From contig NZ_JAMXBF010000009.1 in the NCBI RefSeq assembly GCF_023823685.1, positions 1 to 64,000 of the forward strand: 64,000 nucleotides of DNA. Direction: 5' to 3'. Numbering within the stretch: position 1 is the first letter of the stretch; every line of letters starts with the position of its first letter. Source of the stretch: Pseudomonas subflava. GTDB lineage: Bacteria > Pseudomonadota > Gammaproteobacteria > Pseudomonadales > Pseudomonadaceae. Under the pieces are notes generated by a model. It ran no database searches. It was given only the letters and a program-made list of their open reading frames with translations, and was not told where the DNA came from. Shown in pieces: positions 53,539-63,974 of the stretch. A program made the translations under genes and the position numbers.

Positions 53539-53703
53539 GGCCTAATAATTAAATACTCAATTAATTAATTGCAACCACCATTCGTCGAGCTCGTTCTGGA
53601 CGAATAAAGTTAGCTGGCTAATAATTAGTTTTCGATTGTTTAGCCGTCCTCTCGAAGGGGCGGCTACCTTCATTCATGACGTCTTCCAACCGGTAACGCC
53701 TCC
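53539..53703. promoter_or_regulatory. AT-rich intergenic operator region of the divergent efflux genes
   Basis: This stretch is far richer in A+T than the genes around it. It contains TAATTAATTAATTG-like inverted sequence near 53557-53572 and CTAATAATTAG near 53618-53630. Such palindromes suit TetR dimers. Exact promoters and sites were not assigned. Confidence 0.55.
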
Positions 53704-55692
53704 TTGCGCGACTCGCTTTCGACCTTCGTTGCCCCTCATCCCGCGGCGCTGCAGTTCGCCGCCAAGACGCTGCTGGCGGGCGCTCTGGCGCTGTGGTGCG
53801 CCTTCCGCTTCGACCTCGAGCAGCCGCAGTGGGCGCTGATGACCGCCTTCATCGTCGCCCAGCCGCTGGCCGGCATGGTGGTGCAGAAGGGCCTGGCGCG
53901 GCTGCTCGGCACGCTGATTGTCACGGCGCTGTCGGTGCTGTTCATGGCTTTGTTCGCCCAGGCGCCCTGGTTGTTCCTGCTGGTGATGGCGCTGTGGCTG
54001 GGGCTGTGCACGGCGGCCTCGACCCTGCTGCGCAGTGCCTGGGCTTATTCCTTCGTGCTGGCCGGCTATACGGTGGCGATCATCTGTCTGCCGATCACCG
54101 GCAAGCCGCTGCTGGTGTTCGACGAGGCGGTGGCGCGCTGCACCGAGATCTGCCTCGGCATTCTCTGTTCCATGGCGGTCAGTGCCGTGCTCTGGCCGCA
54201 GCGGGTCGAGCAGGCGGTGGTGCAGCAGGCGCGCGCCGCCTGGCAGGGCGGGGTGCAGGCGGCGGCCGCGGCGCTGCAGGGCAGGGCGGCCGGGCGCCAG
54301 GGGTTGCTGGAGACGCTTGGCCGCATCGTCGCAGTGGACGCCCAGCGCGAGCACGCCTGGTTCGAGGGCAGCCGCGGCCGCCAGCGTGCCCGTGGCCTGC
54401 GCGCGCTGACCCGCGAGCTGCTCGGTCTGCTGCGCCTGGCTCGCGGCGCCGCGCGGCAATGGCAGCAGCTCGACCAGGGTCAAGCCGATGGCCTGCGGGC
54501 CTGGCTGGACGAGGTCCGAACGCTGCTGGCCGAACCGGATGCGCAGCGCCAGGAGGCGCTCTATGGGCGTTTGCTGGAAGCCTCACAAGCGCCCGGGCAA
54601 TCGCTGGCGCGGCAGTACTGCCTGGGACGGCTGGCGCTGGTGGTGCGCCAGCTCGGGCGCGCGCAAACCGCGCTCGGCGCGGTCGAGCGTGGCGAGGCCC
54701 CGCAGGACGCGCCGCCGCCGCTGTCCTGGCATCGCGACGTGCAGACCGCCGCCGTGTACGGCCTGCGCAGTTGCCTGACGCTGCTGGTGTTGTCGGCCTT
54801 CTGGCTGGCCACCGGCTGGCCGGCCGCCAGCGGCGCGCTGCTGCTGGCCGCAGTGGTGTGCAGCCTGTTCGCCAGCCGCGAGAATGCCGACTTGATCGGC
54901 ATGGCCTTCATGCGCGGCATCTTCTATGCGCTGCCGGTGGCCTTCTTCGTCGGGCAGGTGTTGCTGCCGCAGTGGAATGGCTTCCCGCTGCTCTGCCTGG
55001 CTCTTGGCGTACCGCTGTTCTTCGGCCTGCTGGCGATGGCGAAGCCCGCCCTGGCGGGCGCCGCCACCTCCTTCTGCCTGCACTTCATCGTGCTCTGCGC
55101 GCCGCGCAACGACATGGTTTACGACGTCGCCTTCTTCCTCAACGAGGCGTTGGCCATGCTGATAGGCGTCGGTTGCGCGGTGCTGGCGCTGCGTCTGATC
55201 GTGCTGCGCAACCCGGTGTGGCACGGCCGGCGCCTGCTCAAGGCGACCCTCGACGACCTGGCGCGGCTCTGCTCGCGCAGCCTGGGCGGCGCGGAAAACT
55301 GGTTCGGCGGGCGTATGGCCGATCGCCTGTTGCAGCTGGCGCGCTTCTACCCGCAACTGCCGGAGGGTGGCCGCAGCCGCTGGGACGATGGCATCGACAG
55401 CCTCGACCTGGGCGACGAGCTGCTCCACCTGCGAGCCTGTCTGGCGGCCGCGCCCAGCGCACCGCGCCAGGCCGAGCGGCGTTTCTTCGAAGAGGCGGGC
55501 GCGGTACTGCGTCAGGGCCCGGCGCCGACGCGCGGCGAGGCGCTGGAGGCGCCGGCCCAGGCGTTCGCGCGGGCCCTGCGCGACCAGCCACCGGCGGTCG
55601 AACTGAGCCTGGCCGAGGCCGCTCTACTGCAACTCACCCACAGCTGGCGGCATTGGTGCGCGCGGCAAGGAGAGAACCATGGAGCTGCGTGA
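53704..55692 (+). CDS. FUSC-family efflux protein (AaeB-like)
   Basis: The 662-residue protein has two blocks of about five transmembrane helices (residues about 15-165 and 355-500) separated by a cytosolic domain, the layout of the FUSC/aromatic acid exporter AaeB. It forms a system with the DUF1656 gene (14-nt overlap) and the HlyD-like gene after it, comparable to AaeXAB. The start is uncertain: no ATG is available near the N-terminus and TTG 53704 lacks a good ribosome site. Confidence 0.85.
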   Translation: MRDSLSTFVAPHPAALQFAAKTLLAGALALWCAFRFDLEQPQWALMTAFIVAQPLAGMVVQKGLARLLGTLIVTALSVLFMALFAQAPWLFLLVMALWLGLCTAASTLLRSAWAYSFVLAGYTVAIICLPITGKPLLVFDEAVARCTEICLGILCSMAVSAVLWPQRVEQAVVQQARAAWQGGVQAAAAALQGRAAGRQGLLETLGRIVAVDAQREHAWFEGSRGRQRARGLRALTRELLGLLRLARGAARQWQQLDQGQADGLRAWLDEVRTLLAEPDAQRQEALYGRLLEASQAPGQSLARQYCLGRLALVVRQLGRAQTALGAVERGEAPQDAPPPLSWHRDVQTAAVYGLRSCLTLLVLSAFWLATGWPAASGALLLAAVVCSLFASRENADLIGMAFMRGIFYALPVAFFVGQVLLPQWNGFPLLCLALGVPLFFGLLAMAKPALAGAATSFCLHFIVLCAPRNDMVYDVAFFLNEALAMLIGVGCAVLALRLIVLRNPVWHGRRLLKATLDDLARLCSRSLGGAENWFGGRMADRLLQLARFYPQLPEGGRSRWDDGIDSLDLGDELLHLRACLAAAPSAPRQAERRFFEEAGAVLRQGPAPTRGEALEAPAQAFARALRDQPPAVELSLAEAALLQLTHSWRHWCARQGENHGAA

Positions 55693-55885
55693 ATGGACGC
55701 TGGGCGGCGTGCTGCTCAGCCCCATGCTGGTGTATGCGCTGCTGGCGCTGCTGCTGACCGGCGTGCTGCGCCTGGGCCTGCAGCGTGCCGGCCTGGCGCG
55801 CTGGATCTGGCACGAGGCGCTGTTCGACTGCGCCCTGTATGTCTGCGTGCTGGCGGGGCTCGTGGCCCTGCTGGCGAGCTGGTGA
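55679..55885 (+). CDS. DUF1656 small membrane protein (AaeX-like)
   Basis: The 68-residue protein has two hydrophobic segments with GGVLLSPMLVYALLALLLTGVL, characteristic of DUF1656/AaeX. It overlaps the FUSC gene by 14 nt and is followed after 10 nt by the HlyD-like gene. It is a usual accessory of AaeAB-type exporters, with unknown exact role. Confidence 0.88.
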   Translation: MELREWTLGGVLLSPMLVYALLALLLTGVLRLGLQRAGLARWIWHEALFDCALYVCVLAGLVALLASW

Positions 55886-55895
55886 GGAGTCTGTG

Positions 55896-56750
55896 ATGCG
55901 TGCGTTGCCCCGAATGATGCTGACGATGCTGGTGGTCGCGGTCGCGCTGCTGGCCGGGTGGTGGCTGTGGCAGTTCTACATGCTGTCGCCCTGGACCCGC
56001 GACGCCCGCGTGCGCGCCGACGTGGTCACCCTCGCGCCGGACGTGTCCGGCTGGGTGGTCGAGCTCAAGGTGCGCGACAACCAGCAGGTCAAGGCCGGCG
56101 ACCTGCTCATGAGCATCGACCGCGAGCGCTACCAGGCGGCGCTGGACAAGGCCCGCGCCCTGGCCGAGACCCGTCGCCAGCAACTCAACCTGCGCCAGCA
56201 CGAGGCCTCGCGCCGCGCGCACCTGGGCCCCCAGGCGATCAGCGCGGAGCTGCGCGAGAACGCGCAGATCAACGCGTCCATCGCCCGCGCCGAATTGCAA
56301 CAGGCCGAGGCGGAGGTCGAGCTGGCCGAGCTCAATCTGCGCCGCAGCGAGGTGCGCGCGCCGCGCGCGGGTCAGGTCACCAACCTGCACCTGGCCCAGG
56401 GCAACTACGTGCAGGCCGGCCAGGCGGTGATGGCCCTGGTGGCGGACGACTCGTTCTATGTGCAGGCCTATTTCGAGGAGACCAAGCTGCCGGGCATCCG
56501 CGTCGGCGCGCCGGCCGAGGTGACCCTGATGAGCGGCGGCGAGCCGCTGAAGGCGAGGGTGCAGAGCATCAGTCGCGGCATCACCGACCGCAACGCCACG
56601 CCCGATGCGCAGCTGCTGGCCAACGTCGAGCCGACCTTCAACTGGGTACGCCTGGCCCAGCGTATTCCGGTGCGTTTCGAACTGGACGAGGTGCCGAAGG
56701 ATTTGCCGCTGAGTGCGGGGATGACGGCGAGCGTCAGGGTGGTGGAGTAG
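55896..56750 (+). CDS. HlyD-family adaptor (AaeA-like)
   Basis: The 284-residue protein has an N-terminal anchor (MLTMLVVAVALLAGWWLWQFY), lipoyl-type motif VSGWVVELKVRDNQQVKAGDLL, a coiled-coil hairpin and a beta-barrel with the closing RVPV-like MTASVRVVE. It connects the FUSC pump to the outer membrane. The TAG stop is inside a REP-like GTAGGGCGGGTG sequence, as for the S9 peptidase gene. Confidence 0.9.
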   Translation: MRALPRMMLTMLVVAVALLAGWWLWQFYMLSPWTRDARVRADVVTLAPDVSGWVVELKVRDNQQVKAGDLLMSIDRERYQAALDKARALAETRRQQLNLRQHEASRRAHLGPQAISAELRENAQINASIARAELQQAEAEVELAELNLRRSEVRAPRAGQVTNLHLAQGNYVQAGQAVMALVADDSFYVQAYFEETKLPGIRVGAPAEVTLMSGGEPLKARVQSISRGITDRNATPDAQLLANVEPTFNWVRLAQRIPVRFELDEVPKDLPLSAGMTASVRVVE

Positions 56751-56767
56751 GGCGGGTGAAACCCGCG
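56747..56767 (+). repeat. REP-like GTAGGGCGGGTGAAACCCGC element
   Basis: A short hairpin element with GCGGGT and ACCCGC arms around GAA. It overlaps the stop codon of the HlyD-like gene and is immediately followed by family A elements. Confidence 0.65.
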
Positions 56768-56775
56768 TTCGAGCC

Positions 56776-56840
56776 GTAGGGTGCGCCGTGCGCACCGTGT
56801 GGCACGGCATGCGGCCGTTAGTGCGCGCGGCGCACCCTAC
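56776..56840. repeat. Inverted pair of family A REP elements
   Basis: Copies at 56776-56796 and (inverted) 56821-56840 form a BIME-like pair between the HlyD-like gene and phaJ1, in a convergent spacer. Confidence 0.8.
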
Positions 56841-56847
56841 GAGAGGG

Positions 56848-57318
56848 TCAACCGACGGTGACCTTCGGCATCTCCGGCATATTCAGGGTCTGCTCGGCAC
56901 GCGGGGCCAGCACCTCGGCCTCGCCGTCCACCACCTGCTCCTGGTTCTGGTTGAACACGCGGGTGGCCAGGCGCACGCGGCCCTTGGGCAGCTTTTCCAG
57001 CACTTCCAGCTGCACGGTCAGGGTGTCGCCGAGCTTCACCGGGCGGGTGAACTTGAGCTGCTGGCCGAGGTAGATGGTGCCCGGGCCCGGCAGGTTGCAG
57101 GCGATGGCCGCGCTGATCAGCGCGCCGCTGAACATGCCGTGGGCGATGCGCTCCTTGAACATGGTTTCGGCGGCGAAGGCGGCATCCAGGTGCACCGGGT
57201 TGTTGTCGCCGGAGACGGCGGCGAACAGCTGCACGTCGCGCTCTTCCACGGTCTTCACCAGGCTGGCCTGCTGGCCGACTTCGAGCTTGTCGTAGGGGAT
57301 GTTGGTGACCTGGGTCAT
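56848..57318 (-). CDS. phaJ1: (R)-specific enoyl-CoA hydratase PhaJ1
   Basis: PhaJ links beta-oxidation to polyhydroxyalkanoate synthesis by hydrating enoyl-CoA to (R)-3-hydroxyacyl-CoA. The 156-residue MaoC-type protein has the hydratase motif SGDNNPVHLDAAFA and the ERIAHGMFSGALISAAIACN core and closely follows P. aeruginosa PhaJ1. Its start codon overlaps the hydrolase stop by 4 nt. The P. aeruginosa order phaJ1, hydrolase, fadD2, fadD1 is preserved here. Confidence 0.9.
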   Translation of the reverse strand: MTQVTNIPYDKLEVGQQASLVKTVEERDVQLFAAVSGDNNPVHLDAAFAAETMFKERIAHGMFSGALISAAIACNLPGPGTIYLGQQLKFTRPVKLGDTLTVQLEVLEKLPKGRVRLATRVFNQNQEQVVDGEAEVLAPRAEQTLNMPEMPKVTVG

Positions 57319-58274
57319 ACGGGTTCCTCGATGGGGGTGGCGCACGAGCGGCTGCGGACCAGGGTCCGCTCCAGCCAGTCGCGCAGATAATGGGTGACCT
57401 CGTCGCGGTTGCTCTCGTTGAGCAGCTCGTGACGGGCGTCGGGGTAGATCTTCAGTTCGACGTCGCGGATACCGGCGGTGCGCAGGGCGCCGGCCAGGTG
57501 GCCGAGGCGCTTGCCCTGGCTGACCGGGTCGCGGTCGCCGCCGATCACCAGCAGCGGCAGGTCGGCGTCGATCTGCGCCAGGTTGCGCACCGGGGTGATC
57601 TGCTGGAAGCCATCCATCAGGTCGCACCACAGCTGGGTGGTGCAGACGAAGCCGCACAGCGGGTCGGTCACGTACCTGTCCACCTCGACCGGGTCGCGGC
57701 TGAGCCAGTCGAAGCCGGTGCGGTTGGGCTTGAAGGCCTTGTTGAAGGAGCCGAAGGAGAGGAAGTCGATCAGCCTGCTGCGCCCGGTCGGGCCCAGGCG
57801 CCAGCGCTCGAGGCGAGTGATCAGGCTGGCGGCCTGGTACAGCGGCAGTGGCTGGTAGTTGGAGCCGGACAGGATCGCGCCCTGCAGGCTGCAGCTGTGC
57901 TGCATCAGGTAGGCCATGCCGATGTAGCTGCCCATGCTGTGGCCGAGCAGGAAGATCGGCGCCTGCGGGTGCTGCTGGCGGATGTGGTGGTTGAGGCTGG
58001 CGAGGTCGCCGACCACCTTGCTCCAGCCGCCCTCGTCGGCGTAGTGGCCAAGCACGCCGTGCTGCGCGGTCAGGCCGTGGCCGCGCTGGTCGATGGCGTA
58101 GACACCGTAGCCGGCGGCGTTGAGCGACGCGGCCCGGCGCGCATAGCGCCCGGCGTGTTCGGCCATGCCGTGGGCGATCATCAGCAGCGCCTTGGGCGGT
58201 GCCTCCGTCGGCCAGTGGTAGGCGTGCAGGGCGGTGCCGTCGCTGGCGTCGATCCGGAATTCGTGCTGCATCAT
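57315..58274 (-). CDS. Alpha/beta hydrolase (monoacylglycerol lipase/lysophospholipase-like)
   Basis: The 319-residue protein is an alpha/beta hydrolase of the monoglyceride lipase type: HGMAEHAGRY, the nucleophile in LLGHSMGSYIG, the aspartate in GGDRDPVS and histidine in DARHELLNE. It is translated with phaJ1 (4-nt overlap). Lipid-derived substrates fit the neighbouring fadD genes. The first of two adjacent ATG codons (58274) is chosen. Confidence 0.88.
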   Translation of the reverse strand: MMQHEFRIDASDGTALHAYHWPTEAPPKALLMIAHGMAEHAGRYARRAASLNAAGYGVYAIDQRGHGLTAQHGVLGHYADEGGWSKVVGDLASLNHHIRQQHPQAPIFLLGHSMGSYIGMAYLMQHSCSLQGAILSGSNYQPLPLYQAASLITRLERWRLGPTGRSRLIDFLSFGSFNKAFKPNRTGFDWLSRDPVEVDRYVTDPLCGFVCTTQLWCDLMDGFQQITPVRNLAQIDADLPLLVIGGDRDPVSQGKRLGHLAGALRTAGIRDVELKIYPDARHELLNESNRDEVTHYLRDWLERTLVRSRSCATPIEEPV

Positions 58275-58572
58275 GGCGATCCTTGCGCCCGGTGGAGTGG
58301 GGCATTGTGCATGGCCGTCGCGGCATCGCAAAGGGCCGTCGACGCCACGGCCCATGGCGCCTGCGGGGCCTGGGTATGCTCGGGCGCCAGGCCCGGGCCA
58401 GAGGCTCGGCGTCGGTCCCCGGCAATCGCCGGACAAGCATGGTAAAGATTCATGCGGTCAATGTGCGCCCCGGGGCTATTTGCCTAGTGCCGGCGAGCTG
58501 CTAAGTTCCGGCGCAGCCCGGTCGCATTCGCAGGCGTCCGGTTAGCTCATTCAGGTCAAGGGGATAAGAACA

Positions 58573-60261
<1,689 letters not shown>

Positions 60262-60300
60262 ACCGCTGTATTCCGGGCATTTCGCTCGGGTTTCGAAAAG

Positions 60301-60332
60301 ATGACCGGGCAGCGATGTTCGGTCATTTTTTT
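60301..60332 (+). terminator. Terminator after fadD2
   Basis: ATGACCG and CGGTCAT form a 7-bp stem around a 12-nt loop, followed by TTTTTTT. It should end most fadD2 transcripts before fadD1, so the two genes are at least partly independent. Confidence 0.75.
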
Positions 60333-60491
60333 GACCGCCGTGGCCATGTTTGGTGCTAGGCGACCCCTGGCAAAGCTGCTACTCTCGGCACGCTTTGCGC
60401 CGGTCCCACCTCGCGTCAAGGTCAATCATCACAACAAACAACCCGCCACCGTGCGCGGTGTAGACAAGCTGTTGCTCAGGAGTAGGCTTCC

Positions 60492-62183
60492 ATGACCGAT
60501 AACTTCTGGAAGGACAAATACCCTGTTGGTGTCGCTGCCGAAATCGACGCCGACCAGTACCCCAATATTCAGGCCGTACTGAAAGAGTCCTGCCAACGCT
60601 TTGCCGATAAGCCTGCTTTCAGCAACATGGGCAAGACCCTGACCTACGGCGAGCTGTACCAACTCTCCGGCGTTTTCGCCGCCTACCTGCAGAACCACAC
60701 CGACCTCAAGCCGGGCGACCGCATCGCCGTCCAGCTGCCCAACGTCCTGCAGTACCCGGTCGTGGTCTTCGGTGCCATGCGCGCCGGCCTCATCGTGGTC
60801 AACACCAACCCGCTGTACACCGCGCGGGAGATGGAACACCAGTTCAACGACTCCGGCGCCAAGGCGCTGGTCTGCCTGGCCAACATGGCTCACCTGGCCG
60901 AGGAAGTGCTGCCGAAGACCGGCGTCAAGCACGTCATCGTCACCGAGGTGGGTGACCTGCTGCCGCCGCTCAAGCGCCTGCTAGTCAACGCCGTGGTCAA
61001 GCACGTGAAGAAGATGGTTCCGGCGTTCAACCTGCCGCAGGCCGTCAAGCTGAACAAGGCCCTGGCCATGGGCCGCGGCAAGGCGTTCACCGAAGCCAAC
61101 CCGAGCAACGGCGACATCGCCGTGCTGCAGTACACCGGCGGCACCACCGGCGTGGCCAAGGGCGCCATGCTGACCCACCGCAACCTGGTGGCCAACATGC
61201 TGCAGTCCAAGGCGCTGATGGGCTCCAACCTGGGCGAGGGCTGCGAGATCGTCATCTGCCCGCTGCCGCTCTACCACATCTACGCCTTCACCTTCCATTG
61301 CATGGCGATGATGCTGACCGGCAACCACAACATCCTCATCACCAACCCGCGCGACCTGCCGGGCACGGTGAAGGAACTGTCGAACTGGAAGTTCACCACC
61401 TTCGTCGGCCTCAACACCCTGTTCGTCGCCCTGTGCAACAACGAGGACTTCCGTCGCCTCGACCTGTCCAGCCTGAAGCTGACCCTGTCCGGCGGCATGG
61501 CCCTGCAGCTGGCCACCGCCGAGCGCTGGAAGGAAGTCACCGGTTGCTCCATCTGTGAAGGCTACGGCATGACCGAGACCAGCCCGGTCGCCACCGTCAA
61601 CCCGTACCAGAACATCCAGATCGGCACCATCGGCATCCCGGTTCCGTCGACCCTGTGCAAGGTCATCGACGACGCCGGCAACGACCTGCCGCTGGGCGAG
61701 CGTGGCGAGCTGTGCGTCAAGGGCCCGCAGGTGATGAAGGGTTACTGGCAGCGCCAGGAAGCCACCGACGAGATCCTCGACAGCGAAGGCTGGCTGAAGA
61801 CCGGTGACATCGCCGTGATCCAGGACGACGGCTACCTGCGCATCGTGGACCGCAAGAAGGACATGATCCTGGTGTCCGGCTTCAACGTGTACCCGAACGA
61901 GCTGGAAGACGTGCTCGCCACCCTGCCGGGCGTGCTGCAGTGCGCCGCCATCGGCGTGCCGGACGAGAAGTCGGGCGAGGCCATCAAGGTCTTCGTGGTG
62001 GTCAAGCCGGGCGAGAGCCTGACCAAGGAGCAGGTGATGGAGCACATGCGCGCCAACCTCACCGGCTACAAGGTGCCGCGCTTCGTCGAGTTCCGCGACA
62101 CCCTGCCGACCACCAACGTCGGCAAGATCCTGCGCCGCGAACTGCGCGACGAGGAGCTGAAGAAACTGGCCGCCACGGCCTGA
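60492..62183 (+). CDS. fadD1: Long-chain fatty acyl-CoA synthetase FadD1
   Basis: The 563-residue protein has the same motifs as FadD2 (YTGGTTGVAKGA, GYGMTETSP, GWLKTGDIA, GKILRREL). The two arose by tandem duplication. In P. aeruginosa FadD1 favours longer and FadD2 shorter or medium-chain fatty acids; whether that holds here is unknown. The start ATG has AGGAG 7 nt upstream. Confidence 0.93.
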   Translation: MTDNFWKDKYPVGVAAEIDADQYPNIQAVLKESCQRFADKPAFSNMGKTLTYGELYQLSGVFAAYLQNHTDLKPGDRIAVQLPNVLQYPVVVFGAMRAGLIVVNTNPLYTAREMEHQFNDSGAKALVCLANMAHLAEEVLPKTGVKHVIVTEVGDLLPPLKRLLVNAVVKHVKKMVPAFNLPQAVKLNKALAMGRGKAFTEANPSNGDIAVLQYTGGTTGVAKGAMLTHRNLVANMLQSKALMGSNLGEGCEIVICPLPLYHIYAFTFHCMAMMLTGNHNILITNPRDLPGTVKELSNWKFTTFVGLNTLFVALCNNEDFRRLDLSSLKLTLSGGMALQLATAERWKEVTGCSICEGYGMTETSPVATVNPYQNIQIGTIGIPVPSTLCKVIDDAGNDLPLGERGELCVKGPQVMKGYWQRQEATDEILDSEGWLKTGDIAVIQDDGYLRIVDRKKDMILVSGFNVYPNELEDVLATLPGVLQCAAIGVPDEKSGEAIKVFVVVKPGESLTKEQVMEHMRANLTGYKVPRFVEFRDTLPTTNVGKILRRELRDEELKKLAATA

Positions 62184-62200
62184 TTTCCTCGGTGATGAAT

Positions 62201-62226
62201 AGCCCCGCCTCGGCGGGGCTTTTTCG
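62201..62226 (+). terminator. Rho-independent terminator after fadD1
   Basis: AGCCCCGCC and GGCGGGGCT make a strong stem with a short TC loop followed by TTTTTC, 17 nt past the stop codon. Confidence 0.95.
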
Positions 62227-62386
62227 TTCCTGGGTGGCGCAGTGCCTGTTCATGGCCATTCGCTTAAAGGGCCGGGCAGGGTTTCTGCGTGCGGCGAAAG
62301 CGGTGGTAGGGGCGCAGAGTTCACTTGCCGTGAGTGAGCCTTCGAAACCCGTGTCCCAGGTCGTTTTCGCGTCGCATGATCAACTG

Positions 62387-62425
62387 GCAGGAGCAGGAGC
62401 AGGAGCAGGAGCAGGAATAGGAGCG
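62387..62425 (+). repeat. Short tandem (GGAGCA)n tract
   Basis: Five to six copies of GGAGCA with one degenerate unit, in the non-coding spacer between fadD1 and the thioesterase gene. Such a tract may vary in length between strains. Confidence 0.85.
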
Positions 62426-62434
62426 GTGCAGTGC

Positions 62435-62839
62435 TCAGTCGCCTGTCAGCGCCTGGCGCAGCGCCTCGGGCAGGGCGGTCGGCTGCCTGCTCTCGGGGCA
62501 GATGCAGACCTGGGTCATCGCTGCGCGAAAGGTAACCTCCCCCGAGGCCTGGCGACCCTCCACGGCGAAACTGAACGAGGTCGCGCCGGGCGTCTCGCTG
62601 CGCACTTCGAGGGTGATCACTTCATCCCAGGTCATGGGCGCGAGAAACTCGATCGACAGCGCCCGCGCCGGCGGCAGCACGCCCATCGCGAAGACCTTGC
62701 GCAGGCCTTCGCCGCCGAGCCGGTGGGAAAGAAATTCGTGAATCGCCTCGATGGCAAAATAAGCGATGCGCGGCGTATAGACGATCCCGGCCGGATCGCA
62801 GTCGCCGAACAACACGGTGCGGGTGGTGGTGAAAGACAT
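62435..62839 (-). CDS. 4-hydroxybenzoyl-CoA thioesterase-like hotdog protein
   Basis: The 134-residue hotdog enzyme has the FGDCDPAGIVYTPRIAYFAIEA motif with the catalytic aspartate typical of the YbgC/4HBT class. It should release CoA from short or aromatic acyl-CoA. Start at 62839 is the natural ATG. It follows the fadD genes in position but is on the opposite strand. REP array sequence lies just upstream. Confidence 0.88.
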   Translation of the reverse strand: MSFTTTRTVLFGDCDPAGIVYTPRIAYFAIEAIHEFLSHRLGGEGLRKVFAMGVLPPARALSIEFLAPMTWDEVITLEVRSETPGATSFSFAVEGRQASGEVTFRAAMTQVCICPESRQPTALPEALRQALTGD

Positions 62840-62911
62840 GCTGTCCGCCGGGCGAGCCGTTGATGAGATGCCCCCGATCATACGCCCCTCGCCCCACCGC
62901 ACGCTCTCTCG

Positions 62912-63217
62912 TAACGCCGCACCGCTTTCGCCGAATACGCCTTACAAACGCGGCGCCTCCGTAGGGCGGCCTCGGAGCGCAGCGACAGCCCGCCACCCGC
63001 GCCTCGGCCACTCCGTATACCTGGACGCCGCACCGTCTTCGCCGGTGCGGCCAACAAAAGCGGCACCTCCCGTAGGGCGGTCTCGGAGCGCAGCGACAGC
63101 CCGCCACCCGCGCCCCGGCCACTCCGCATACCTGGGCGGCGCACCGCCTTCGCCGAATGCGCCCTACAAAGCGGCACCTTCCGTAGGGCGGCCTCGGAGC
63201 GCAGCGACAGCCCGCCA
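62912..63217 (+). repeat. REP array with 111-bp period (family C, BIME-like)
   Basis: Three direct copies of GTAGGGCGGCCTCGGAGCGC followed by AGCGACAGCCCGCC start at 62961, 63072 and 63183, exactly 111 nt apart. Between them are related GCCGCACCG and CGCCCTACAAA blocks, so each unit alternates two types of palindrome. A half-unit precedes the first copy. The array lies 3' of the RAYT gene, within the 62840-63235 spacer that otherwise holds no gene. Confidence 0.9.
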
Positions 63218-63235
63218 ACAGGCCCGCCGACAGAC

Positions 63236-63769
63236 TCAATCCTCCAGCCACCGCGGCGGCGGCATGGCACTCCCGCCCCAATCCACCGGATAGACCCCGT
63301 CCCGCACCAGGCGATGAAAGGTGGAGTAGGGCCAATCGGCCACCCGCTCGACCAGCCCATGCTTGACCGGATTGAAATGCAGGTAATCCAGGTGGGCGCG
63401 CAGGTCCGCCTCGTCGCGGATCAGGTGTTCCCAATAGCGCCGCTGCCAGATACCGCGCCCGCGTTGGCTGCGGTTGAGCGAGAAGCGCTTGTCGCGCAGC
63501 GGCAGGCTGCGGCTGAAGATCATCTTGATCAGGCGCCAGCGGATGGCGAAGTCCGCTTCCCCATCCGGCAGCTCGATCACGCAGTGCAGGTGGTCCGGCA
63601 ATACCACCCAGCCGTGGATGCGAAACGGGTGGCTCTCGCGCACCACGCGCACCGACTCGCGCAGCAGCTCGACATGCCGTACCAGCAGGTCGTTGCCGTC
63701 GCGTTGGCGCAGGGTATGGGTGAAGAAGTAGGTGCCGCCCGGGCACCAGAGGCGGCGGTATTGCGGCAT
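63236..63769 (-). CDS. REP-associated tyrosine transposase (RAYT)
   Basis: The 177-residue protein belongs to the IS200/IS605-like Y1 transposase superfamily. It has the histidine pair H60-L-H62 in LPDHLHCVI, and the RAYT-specific end YLHFNPVKHGLV, with Tyr112 or Tyr129 as the likely catalytic residue. RAYTs are single-copy, domesticated-type proteins thought to mobilise REP sequences. This one is flanked by direct copies (62961-63217) and an inverted copy (63922-63955) of its own REP family. The ATG at 63769 gives the usual N-terminus. Confidence 0.93.
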   Translation of the reverse strand: MPQYRRLWCPGGTYFFTHTLRQRDGNDLLVRHVELLRESVRVVRESHPFRIHGWVVLPDHLHCVIELPDGEADFAIRWRLIKMIFSRSLPLRDKRFSLNRSQRGRGIWQRRYWEHLIRDEADLRAHLDYLHFNPVKHGLVERVADWPYSTFHRLVRDGVYPVDWGGSAMPPPRWLED

Positions 63770-63921
63770 GTTCGTCGTCCTTGACGAAGGAAATCGCACC
63801 TCAGCCTAGACGGGTTTTGCCGGTTCGGCAGAGGTAATGAGCGGGATCGGCAGGTCCCGCAGGTTGTACTCGCCGTAGGCAGCACATCGATTCGGGCGAT
63901 GCGCAGTGCCCGGACGGCGGT

Positions 63922-63955
63922 TGGCGGGCTGTCGCTGCGCTCCGAGACCGCCCTA
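63922..63955 (-). repeat. REP family C element, inverted copy upstream of the RAYT
   Basis: Reverse complement of the array unit, beginning TGGCGGGCTGTCGCTGCGCTCC and ending CCGCCCTAC. With the array on the other side it brackets the transposase gene, the usual arrangement for a RAYT and its REPs. Confidence 0.85.
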
Positions 63956-63974
63956 CGGCACCCCGGTTCGTCTG

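Noticed and set aside
62961..63217. CRISPR array suggested by direct repeats with constant spacing
   Set aside because: The intervals are not unique; they repeat each other with the same 111-nt unit, and no cas genes are present. It is a REP/BIME array.
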